This document shows, one piece after another, positions 1 through 9,011 of a DNA stretch of 64,000 bases. The position numbers and the translations under genes were made by a program. Source of the stretch: Daphnia carinata (lineage: Eukaryota > Arthropoda > Branchiopoda > Diplostraca > Daphniidae). The DNA lies in contig NC_081337.1 in assembly GCF_022539665.2 (NCBI RefSeq), forward strand, positions 6,486,679 to 6,550,678, given 5' to 3'. The notes beneath the pieces are model-generated. The model saw nothing but the letters and a program-made list of their open reading frames with translations, was not told the origin of the DNA and searched no databases. Within the stretch, counting starts at the first letter, position 1. Each line of letters begins with the position of its first letter.

Positions 1-46
1 CGACGACACCAAGGAGATAAATGCATATAGTAAAATAGAACCCGAC

Positions 47-982
47 ATGGAAAGTGCCTACAGTACCGAATATATATTGGAAAATAACAGTGACACCGGC
101 TTCCAATATGACCCACCCCATGGTGCCGAATTAGAAAATAACAGTGACGCCGACATACAATGTGAGCCGCCCCAAAAACGGAGCAGGCCGAATGACGAAC
201 AAAGGGAAAAGAAAGCCTGCGAAAACTGTCGGATGAAAACGATAGCACCACTTTCAACGGAGCGAGCGAAAAAAATTCAGCTGCATCGACAGGCCACTAT
301 TGACCTAGAAGCCGGAAAACTTTGCTTATCCATGATGGAAGCTCCAGTACCAACTATAAGGAGGTGCATCCAAAGCAAATTAGAATCGCTAGGATGTTGG
401 CCAAGGCAAAAAATGGCTATATTCCTAGATAAACGATACGAAGAAGGACGTACCCTACTTCACACCAGTATAGAAAGGAACAGGTACGACATAACGGATG
501 CCTTACTTTCCTACGGAGCGAATCCCGAGATAATGTATCAAGGGAACACAATCGGACATTGGGCAGCAACCAACAACGATTTATTCTTGATAAGAATATT
601 AAAACACAACAACTGCGAATTCACAAATCGCAATAAAGACGGAGAAACCCCACTGATGACGGCAATATCACACAAAAATGAAGAATGCGCAAGACTAATT
701 TGTACCCCAACAAACATCAAGATAGCAACAAACGAGGGCAAAACCGCCTTACACTACCTCGCCAGGTACGGTCTCGAAGACTTGGCAACGCAAATCTGCA
801 CAAAAAGAATAATCGACGTCAACCAACAAGACGAAACGGGCACAACCGCCCTACACGATGCAGTGAGATACAAACAATCAGACATGATCGAGTTACTGCT
901 TCTACACGGAGCAGATACAAAAATAAAAGACAACCGTGGACATACGGCTATGTCAAACAATGACAGCACAAACGCACTATAA
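47..982 (+). CDS. ankyrin-repeat protein, intronless, probably carried by an LTR retroelement
   Basis: A 311-residue single-exon ORF. The first 120 residues are hydrophilic, with two similar short segments around ENNSD near residues 12 and 30 and a basic stretch KKRSR-like at about 44. From about residue 135 to the end there are roughly five ankyrin repeats, seen as the recurring G-x-T-x-L/A-H-x-A pattern (for example GRTLLHTSIERN, GKTALHYLARYG, GTTALHDAVRYK) followed by L-L-x-x-G-A. Ankyrin repeats bind proteins; no catalytic domain is visible. Codon use is A-rich compared with the intron-bearing genes later in the window, and there is no intron. Two hundred bases downstream lie a polypurine tract and an LTR, so the gene may be element cargo rather than a host gene. 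The start is the first ATG of the open frame; more sequence may lie left of the window. Partner and function are unknown. Confidence 0.7.
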   Translation: MESAYSTEYILENNSDTGFQYDPPHGAELENNSDADIQCEPPQKRSRPNDEQREKKACENCRMKTIAPLSTERAKKIQLHRQATIDLEAGKLCLSMMEAPVPTIRRCIQSKLESLGCWPRQKMAIFLDKRYEEGRTLLHTSIERNRYDITDALLSYGANPEIMYQGNTIGHWAATNNDLFLIRILKHNNCEFTNRNKDGETPLMTAISHKNEECARLICTPTNIKIATNEGKTALHYLARYGLEDLATQICTKRIIDVNQQDETGTTALHDAVRYKQSDMIELLLLHGADTKIKDNRGHTAMSNNDSTNAL

Positions 983-1180
983 TCAAGACGAAGAAAGAAC
1001 CGGTTTATTCAACCATAGCCATCATTAGTATTCATAGAAGCAGCTGTAGTTGGTGACAGAAAAAGAAGAAGGAGAACAATTTCTGCTAAAAATTCAGGTG
1101 AAGGAACAAGTTTTTTATATTATCCGTAAAACAATAGTCGGTGATGGAAACACACACATTGGAGGACCAATTCTTCTCAT

Positions 1181-1196
1181 CGAAGAGGGGAAGGAA
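1181..1196 (+). other. polypurine tract next to LTR
   Basis: An almost pure purine run (cgaagaggggaaggaa) ends exactly where the LTR begins with TGTAAC. In LTR retroelements this tract primes plus-strand DNA synthesis and lies directly upstream of the 3' LTR. Its position after the ankyrin ORF suggests that ORF is internal to the element. The 198 bases between the ORF stop and this tract hold no further gene. Confidence 0.6.
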
Positions 1197-1397
1197 TGTA
1201 ACGAGCCCACAGGCTATCCGAAGACAGCCACACCCTCAACATCCCTCAAGCGTTTCACAAGTGAAAGTGAACGTGTCCCCTCCCATTTTACCTTCATTTT
1301 GTATGTGTCTTAGTAGTATAAATACTGCATGATTGTAACATGTAATTCGGACTTGTTACGACAATCCACTGCAATACACGAGGTTTGAAACTTTACA
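1197..1397 (+). mobile_element. LTR of an LTR retrotransposon (201 bp)
   Basis: The segment starts TGTAACGAGC and ends GAAACTTTACA, so the termini are TG...CA with a 5-bp inverted repeat TGTAA/TTACA. It is preceded by a polypurine tract and contains a TATA box about 80 bp from its 3' end, as expected for the U3-R-U5 order. The second LTR and the target-site duplication are not in the window, so the superfamily is not assigned. It could be the 3' LTR of the element carrying the ankyrin ORF. It could also be a junction LTR, because the sequence just downstream begins TGGTGATGG, which resembles a primer-binding site. Confidence 0.6.
1317..1324 (+). promoter_or_regulatory. TATA box inside the LTR
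   Basis: TATAAATA lies in the middle of the LTR and would place transcription start about 25-30 bases downstream, defining the U3/R boundary. Confidence 0.5.
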
Positions 1398-1461
1398 TGG
1401 TGATGGAGGACTTACGTCATCAATCGAACTTCTGCTATCGAACTTGAGACTGTCCCGAACG

Positions 1462-1638
1462 ATGTCCTATGCTAATGCCGTCGCTGATGAAAATCAGGGA
1501 ATCACGAACTTCTCAATAATCAATATATTACTATCAAAATACATGATTTGCATCTCATTTTGGGTAAAGCAGGTTAAGTTTTATCGAACTCCAAGTCAAT
1601 TTTTAAATCTAACTTCTTGTGGAAAAAGTCGGGCTTAA
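1462..1638 (+). pseudogene. possible truncated gag start after LTR leader
   Basis: About 65 bases downstream of the LTR an ATG opens a 58-codon frame beginning MSYANAVADENQ, a composition typical of the first residues of a Gag protein; after about 15 codons the translation turns into AT-rich, non-protein-like sequence. If correct, the LTR is followed by its own leader and a broken gag. Alternatively it is chance coding in flanking DNA. I recognise no conserved Gag domain. Confidence 0.2.
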
Positions 1639-1651
1639 AAAGTCGGGCTTA
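1628..1651 (+). repeat. 14-bp-period tandem motif GTCGGGCTTA, locus 1
   Basis: GTCGGGCTTA occurs at 1628 and again at 1642, spaced by 14 bases with AAAA between. The same motif with the same period reappears on the same strand at 22189-22226, suggesting a shared dispersed repeat. Confidence 0.5.
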
Positions 1652-2919
1652 CAGTCGCGACATTTCGTTTTTTTTTAATTTTTATTCTATATCTATGTGG
1701 TGTTCCGTAGCTAGTTGAAAATGCCACAAAAGCTCGTTTTCTTCCACCGTGTAAAACTGTACGAGTATTTTGAAAGAAAATATCTGTGTTTTACGTCAAA
1801 TGCGTGTATTTCAGGCCAAAGCACACACTGGAATGGGTTTTTCTTTTTGGATCTAGAACATCTGCAGAGACACTGAAACAGTCAAACATTTGGCAAACAA
1901 CACCAACTGATAATCAAGATATATAGTATTTGTGATTGTTGTTGTACATAAATTTCTAATTCCATAATTAATAATTTGTCTTCTTCTTTGTCGTATGAAT
2001 AGATTTTCACTCTCCCCCCCACTCTCGTTTTTTCTAGACATTAGTCTGTTTTTGTGTGTCTGTTGTCTTTCAAGTACTAACTGAATATTAAACACTTGGC
2101 CTTACGGTTCCCCAATCTCTACGAAAACAAAAGCATAGACGAAAATCAAACAAGCATCCCGGTATGTTCAGTTGGCTGCCCGGAATCCAATGAAGTTGGA
2201 ATACTCAATTTACCGGGAGGATGTCGATAAAGACAATGTGCACATAAAATACAAAAGAGCTACAGATAATAAGATCACCGTCGATGAAAAATAAATAAAT
2301 AAGACAAATGAATAGATTTTTTATCAAGCGAAAAATGATAAGGTTTTCTTAATTGGAACGAAAAGCACACGACGTAGTCGCAGCTATAATCGGGAAACAA
2401 TCAGGGGAAATAATATTATTTCAAAACAATAATTAGTTTTTAGTCACCTAGAGAAAAAAAAATATCCGACATGTTTTTATCATATTCCTCCGTCTACATT
2501 TTGTCGCTTGTTTGTTATCAATTAGCCAGTTAGTCATTATCGGGAATACATAATAACACCAACACAAGATAGGCGTCTGAAAAAGGTAAAAACATTTGAT
2601 TAGCACGAAATCCAACAACGAGATATGATAAAGAATGGAGACGAGGATAGGTTGAAGGAACGTGTTAGTGTCTTCCCTGATCTCGAGCCACCAGTCTCAA
2701 CTGATCATTCGATACAACCAACATGAGGTAACAGCTACTACCAATTAGTATAAATGGATTTAAAAAAAAAAAAGGGTAAAAGAACTCGGCAATAGAAATA
2801 TAGGCAGAAACAAAGGGAAATGTTTAGGGAATGACAGGCTCCTGTGTCCACCGTGTTTAATTGTTATCGTTTTGCCGTACACACCAGCAATTTAGTGTAT
2901 GTGCTTTCTTGTCGTTCGT
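1652..2919. other. no gene recognised (1.27 kb)
   Basis: AT-rich sequence with T and A homopolymer runs. A 43-codon open stretch on the plus strand near 2102-2230 with three cysteines (ending NLPGGCR) looks mildly protein-like but has no start, domain or splice context that I can support. Confidence 0.4.
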
Positions 2920-3144
2920 TTAGCGTCCTTTCCAGTATTCTGCCAAGCACGAATCGCGACGACACAAAGCTTCGATTCGGGCAGCCTGACCGGCCAACGG
3001 GAAGAGATAATCAGCTTCCATCTGGTCCAATTGACCGAGCGCCGTTAGCAGATGACGTGATTGCGATTGACACAACAGGTCCGGACCGCAGAGAGCCAAA
3101 ACGTGATGTTGGAACTCGGCGTCGCAAGCTGCTTCATTGTCCGA
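2920..3144 (-). CDS. terminal exon of an unrecognised, probably secreted Cys-containing protein
   Basis: On the minus strand a pyrimidine-rich acceptor (tttttttt...gcgcag) is followed by 75 in-frame codons beginning SDNEAACDAEFQ and ending in stop after YWKGR. GC content and codon choice are clearly more gene-like than the surroundings. The peptide is amphipathic and helical-looking (LLTALGQLDQMEADYLFP) and has five cysteines, in contexts AAC, LALC, DLLC, EALC and DSC. The intron phase is 0. The preceding exon or exons must lie at higher coordinates (3.2-5.9 kb), but I could not identify them. The phase-1 donor of the neighbouring large precursor gene does not fit this exon, so it is probably a separate gene. 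No family is recognised. Confidence 0.45.
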   Translation of the reverse strand, partial: SDNEAACDAEFQHHVLALCGPDLLCQSQSRHLLTALGQLDQMEADYLFPLAGQAARIEALCRRDSCLAEYWKGR

Positions 3145-5904
3145 CTGCGCATTCAGTTTGAAAAAAAAAGGGAATATTGAAATGAAGAATAGGTCTATTA
3201 GCATATCCGGCCCTAAGGGAAGAATAAAAATATTCTACAGTATCGGTATCGATCGTCAATAACAAGGCCTCGGTACCCGTGAATTGATCTTCTTTTGCCA
3301 AACTCGGGAGCTCTCTAAAAGATGGTTTTATTTCTTTATCTTTTACAAGATTAGAAAGAGAAAACCTGGAGAGAACTTGAGACCCACGGATTAGGTCTCC
3401 TAGAATCATTCAGGATCCGTACCGGTACGTAACTTGTCATCATTAAAAAAAATTATGTTGCATCATCTGTACTGCGAAGAGAGCCCATAGCAACCTGATG
3501 TTGATATTTCATAAACCAACTGAAGAAAGACGAGTATTTAGCCGTTAAGCTTTGTTTTTTTCCTCTTATTTCGCCATGTTCTCCGCACATTTGAAAAGCA
3601 GTAACGTGTGTCGAATTATTTGGCATGTAAAATGTATAAGGATGCCACCTTTAGGCAGTAATCAATCGACATTCGTATGATATGGTATCTTAAACCTAAA
3701 AAAAGCCGAAAGTGCCACTTTTGGCTTCCTTATTTTGTAGCGTTGAGATCTTTAATGTAATCTAGACTATGAGAGACACGGTATGTGCCGAAAGAAAAGG
3801 GAAGATGGCACTACTTCTACATCCTTTTTAGGCCATTCGTTATGTCTCGATTTCCGAGTATTGCTTCTTCAACGACGACGTGATTCGCACTCTGAAATGC
3901 ACTCAGGGGCGTTACTGTGTAGGAAGAGACGTCAAGCAGGTCGTTTAGGGTGTAACTTGACAGAAATTTATGTGAAGAAACGAAAACGAATGCCCTGTGA
4001 TTGTCATGCAGGAATGAAGTTAAGCATAAAGTTTCCATTACATCTTTTTCCTAAGTTTTGAAGAATGTGCAGAATGAGACCGTAGAGATCTTCCTTTTCT
4101 TTTTTTGAACAAGGAAAAAAAAGTGTGGCAAACCTGAGCTCGTTACATCATGATGACCAATTAAACATAAAGTTCAGATTCGTCTTCGTTGAACTCAAGA
4201 TATCGATTTTAATTGCGACGTCAAAGAGTTGCACAAAGGGCGAAAGCAGTTATTCGTTGCTGGGGAACGTATGTAGACGGTGTTATTTTACTGCTTCGCA
4301 TGCAAACATGTCCAGATCGTTTCATTGCAAAACAACGATATTACTGCTTACATTTACATTAGAATGAGCTCCTCTTTCTGCTAGTTTATTATTCGCCTAC
4401 ATCGTCATTTGTTGCATTATGCGACAGTGAAATAGTGTAAATGTTTTGGGTGTGGTCCGCACTCCTTCCTCGGCTCCAAGCAATATTCCTATGCTGCTAC
4501 ACTGTGTATATGATCGATTTTTCTAAAATTCCATTAGGAAAATAAATATCAAATTCATTTCTCTTTAATGCCATGACGTAAATAATTGAAATGCCAGCTT
4601 GTATCAAAAGGCTTATATCTTTCGCCCCCGTCTTTCTCAATAATGTCGATAGAGCGAACGCGAAATCAAGCAAGAGGCAAGTATCCAAGAATTTGTACAG
4701 CTGTACCCTTTTTTCTATCTTACTGAATCCCATCTTTAACGAAGAAATCACGTATCGCAGTTGTTCAAATGGACCTGCCTGGTAGCCATTAGAGAAGCTG
4801 CAATTCTCATGCGACTCTGAGCTCATCCATCGCAAAAATGCGATTGGTACGTAAACGAAAAAAAGCAAAGATCAAATAAAATAATAAACCACTTTATCTT
4901 TAGTGAAAAAAAAAATACAGGAAGAACTGTCCCGCCTTTGGCTCATCAGAGCCGAGACGTGCACGGAGGTCGGTCTCGTAACAATAACGTCAATGAACGG
5001 CTGCCCGTATCTAGCTTGATTGCTTCTTATCATAGACGTAGATAAGAGGCGGAAGAGTTCGTTCGCAAAAGAACGAGCACGTGCCCTTACTCCTTTATTT
5101 CTCGACCATTCCATCGTGTTCTTTTCTTTGCTAAATCTTTATACACAATGAACTGCATCGACACTGTGGGTGTTCATTTGATGCAGTGCACGTCAACTAG
5201 CGGGGGTACGTCGTACACGAGTAGAAGTAAAAAAAAAAAAAAGACGAGCCTATTGAGTCCGATGAAAGCGAGGACTTGTTTGATGGGGTGGCTATGACTT
5301 TTCCGGAAAAAAAGAAAGAAATAACATATATATGAAATAAAGGAAGAGAAGAAAAAGAATAAAGACGTGGAGGAACTGCAAATTGGTGCCATCAATCGAA
5401 ATGGTGCACGGCGTGCAGTCTCCGCGCCGTGATAATAATAGATCGACACCATCCAATGGAAGCAGTGGCAGCCAACAAAGTGCTATCTTTCTTCGAGATT
5501 CACTTTGTCAGAGATCTCGTTCTCAAATGCCTTGATCTCACTTAATGCTCTTGGATCATTCTTTCTTTTCTTTTCTTTTTTTTTAAATCAATTCTTTGTC
5601 GCGTAGAATTTTAACAATTTTAAGTATATTGGCTTACGCAAATGAAGCAGGCTTGATGTCGATGGCAAGCGTCGCTCAGTACCGGGCGGTAGCCACCGTA
5701 GAGATGCGAAACCATGTTACAAGTGGTCACCACTTGTTCAGCAATCACGCAGTCGTTGTTGTCTGCAAACAAAGGAAAACTATACTCTCAACGTATTATG
5801 TCATTTTCATATTAAACATTTACATTTGTAAACGAACGTGGGCAAATGATCTACCCAACAGCTCAGAATAACGATTAATAATTTATAAGACCATCACTCA
5901 GTTT
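3145..5904. other. no gene recognised (2.8 kb)
   Basis: Should contain the upstream exon or exons of the orphan terminal exon at 2920-3144, but none is convincing. Open frames here are short and encode low-complexity, Phe-rich translations of homopolymer-containing DNA. Confidence 0.4.
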
Positions 5905-7955
5905 CTAAGAACGAGAAGGGCAGCTTACTGTTGTAGACATTGGATGTTAATGAATAAGAAATACACTATATTATTACCATCGATTTCTGGTCCACTGAAA
6001 CCGGAATGATGACGGTTGGATCGTTTCACGGCGAAACGTTTGCGACGTTCATCATTTTGCAAGAGGCTCTTCTTCTTCTTTTTCTTGTTCTTCAATTTCT
6101 GATTAATAGCCGAACGTTTGACATCCGGCTCGTCGTCTTCTTCCTCATCATCATCTAGGCGGATGGCTTTCTCCAATTCTTCCGACAAGCGTTCAGTCAT
6201 CTGATCCAGTTCTTCTTCGTTGAGGTTGTCGACTAGTTCGGCCACTAGTTGTTCCCTCACGCGGTCAATGTTGTTCCGTTCACGCCGTTCCTCAACAACA
6301 CTCATCGCCGCGTCCAAAACCTCCTCCGCATCATCCAGACCAGACCCTGCTTCCATCGAACGGAAGCGTTTTTTCTTCCTGTCCGAAGCGTTGGAAGCTG
6401 TGGCATTGTAGCGCTTCTTCATGCCACCGATGTGTCCGGAATGGCGTTGATCTTCCGCCGATACGCGCTTACGTCGAAAGGCTAACGATCCGGCCATGGT
6501 CTTATAGTATTCAGACTCGACATAGTTCCTCATAGCCTCGTCATCTCCTTTGTTGTCGCTCCTTTTATCGTAGCCGAAATAATCGTCCCAATCGACGGAT
6601 TTCTTACGGATGACTCCGCTATGCACCTGAGCGTCGTTACTCAATTTGTGCTGCACTTGAGATGCACTGCGGTTCTTCGGTTCGGCTAAAGGCAAAGCCA
6701 AAGGCATCGAAGTCTCATTCGTTCTATTCTCTTCCGCTTTCGATTCGGTTGTGGGCGAAGGGGAGCTTCGTCTCTTGCGAAGAATCTGAAGTGCAGATCG
6801 GCCGTTTTCCTTGTTCTCGGCGGCATTCTGCAGCGAGGCGATCGATCGCTTCCGTATCACGCTAATAGCATTTTTAGTCTTTAAAGCATGTTGGACTCGT
6901 TTGGCTGCCTCCGACGGAATGCTCCGAATCGGCTCGTCTTGAATGTTTCCCACTCGGTGGAAGCCCCGGCCGAAAAATCGATCCTCGAATGGAATGCTTT
7001 TATCTTGTCTATCGAGTTCTTCTTCTTCAGTAGACTGATGTCGTCCGTAGGACGGCTCGTTGCTTTCTTGACCCTGAGAATGGAGAAAGCGCCAGCGAAG
7101 CGATGCGCGTGGCAATTTCCTCCAGTCTGATCCGGTCCGTTTCTTTTTCTCGCTTTTAAACTCTTCAGAATCTCGAGAGCGCTCCAGTTGAGATAGAAGA
7201 GCGTTAATCTCACGTCGTTCAAGACCCTGACTGAAAAGCTTTTTGAGCTCCAAACGCGAGACGAGTTCATCATCTTCTTCGTCCTCTTCGCTTTCCGAAA
7301 CTAAACTTTCGTTGCCCTCATTATTATCACCCTGTTCGGCGTGTGCGCCAATTTGGCTATCATAGTCTTCGTCGTCGGCCTCCTCCCTTTCTTCCAACAA
7401 TTGATTGACAAGTGAATTCATTCTCTTCCTGCGTTTGTCATCTATGGAATTGTTGGTGCGAGGACGATGCGCTGCTGGAGCTACTTTCTTTTTTTTCGGT
7501 AATGAAGGCGATTGATTTTCCCTGTTCTTCTCGTTCTCTTCCATTAAAATATTAAGAGCGATCTCTCTGGCCAGCTCGTCCAAGTCAACGGAATTATCTT
7601 CCTCTGCTTCCAAGTATGCGGCTAATGAATCGCTAAACTCATCATCAGCATTGTCTCCGCCTTCTATTTCAAAGTCGTCGTCTCCATCGTGCATACCACC
7701 GGATCTTTTCAACTCATTTGGGAAGCGATAGTGAGTGCGACCATGGGAAGACCTCAGCGACGATCTCTTGCGCGCCGACCGCTTGGCTTTGGCCATCGCT
7801 TCGATCGCAGAGCCCAGGTCATTGTCGTCGTTCTGGTCGTTAACCTCAATGGCGGAGGCGTTCTCGTTGACAGGTGCGCTGTAAACGACCAATAGTAGAC
7901 AGGAGAGCCATAACCATAAGCTGATTTGCCGCCACAACCTGACGGTGGCCATCAT
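5905..7955 (-). CDS. secreted acidic precursor with many basic cleavage sites (prohormone or granin-like)
   Basis: A main exon (7955 to 5978) and a short last exon (5927 to 5905) joined across a 50-bp phase-1 intron give about 666 residues. I chose the ATG-ATG at 7955 because an acceptor (ttctatcaag) lies between it and the further upstream ATG. Residues 1-28 are a signal peptide with a strong hydrophobic core ending YSAP. The rest is disordered and very rich in Glu/Asp and Lys/Arg, with many dibasic or tribasic sites (KRSARKR, KKKK, RRKR, KKR). The sites bracket candidate peptides such as SVDWDDYFGYD between KK and KR, a stretch ending AGSLAF before RRKR, and HSGHIGGM before KKR. No C-terminal amidation signal (GKR) is evident. 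This is the pattern of a regulated-secretory-pathway precursor; I cannot match it to a named neuropeptide family. The short final exon is less certain. Confidence 0.6.
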
Positions 7956-9003
7956 TCGAATTTTGTTTTCCTTCCCTTGATAGAAAATGAACAAACACAA
8001 GGGCAAAAAAAAAAAATTGTTAGCCTATTTTTGGCGTTCCTTTTTTGTTTGCGACAAAGTTTGTTAACATTTTTCATCAGCATCCGAGACACTAATCCGG
8101 GGTTTTATGAGGATTTTGGCCTAGATGACATACTTCTTTGTCATTGTCCTGCTGCGTGTATATGGTGTGGAAGTGAATAAAGTGAATGATAAACGAGCCA
8201 TATCCGGTTCTCTTTCATCTCTCAAGCCCTACTGCAGCCCCAAACCTTTCCCCGAAATAAGGCTTGAATTTGAGCTGGGCGCAATCTGGTTCTCCCATTT
8301 TTGGTGTTACTGCGCCATGTTTTTATTCAATTTTCTTTTGCAGCTGTTGCTGAATTTTTCTTTAAGCTTCCCCCCCACGTGCGTAGGGATTTGCTCAAGA
8401 ACGGAAACCATGGTGTTTCCAAAGCAGCTCGTCATATTCTTGATCAAAAATCACAGCAAAAGAAAAAAAAAACGCAAGAAATAAGCAAGAAAGCCGAACT
8501 CGTAAACGACACTGTTTAACCTTGTAAACGCAATATATTCGTCTTCCTACCCAACGCCCTTTCGCCTCCCCCCAGCCTTGTGCTTGGCGTCCAAATCCCC
8601 TCGATGGAACAGCTGAGGGTGGAAGATAAAACGCTTCAATCACGTCGACAGCCGGACATTTCCGACTGTGCGTCGCTATGGCCGTTGATGGATGAAAGTA
8701 GCGTTTCATGACGCAGCACAGCCCTTGGCACTCCTGCTGATCTCGCTATATAATATATACTTCCTCCTACTGTTCTGCGCCTTATAGTCCTCACGGTACG
8801 AGAAAAAAAAAGGAATCATATCGCAAGTTATACGTCAAGAAGAGCCACGTCCATTTCAGCAATTTTGTTTTAGGAATTTTTTTTAGCAAACACGCAGTAC
8901 ATTGAGAAAAAGGAGGATCCTTGGAGGGGAAGGAGGGCAGGCCATAAGCGCAAGGCAAAGTGCAATCACAAATAATAATTGGATTGCAGGCGGTTGTATA
9001 GTG

Positions 9004-9011
9004 TATAAATA
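9004..9011 (+). promoter_or_regulatory. isolated TATA box
   Basis: TATAAATA followed about 30 bases later by a candidate initiator (gctatcagg). No plus-strand coding sequence is recognised downstream, so this could serve a non-coding transcript or be fortuitous. Confidence 0.25.

Noticed and set aside
2102-2230. 43-codon Cys-containing open stretch on the plus strand
   Set aside because: Mildly protein-like but two overlapping frames look equally open, with no start, splice site or known family.
5928-5977. Reading straight through the precursor ORF to VYFLFINIQCLQQ
   Set aside because: A donor (gatg|gtaata) and acceptor (ctacaacag) delimit a 50-bp AT-rich intron; the read-through residues look intronic, although this remains a judgement.
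6881-7273. 130-codon minus-strand ORF within the precursor gene
   Set aside because: Alternate-frame shadow of the long precursor reading frame.
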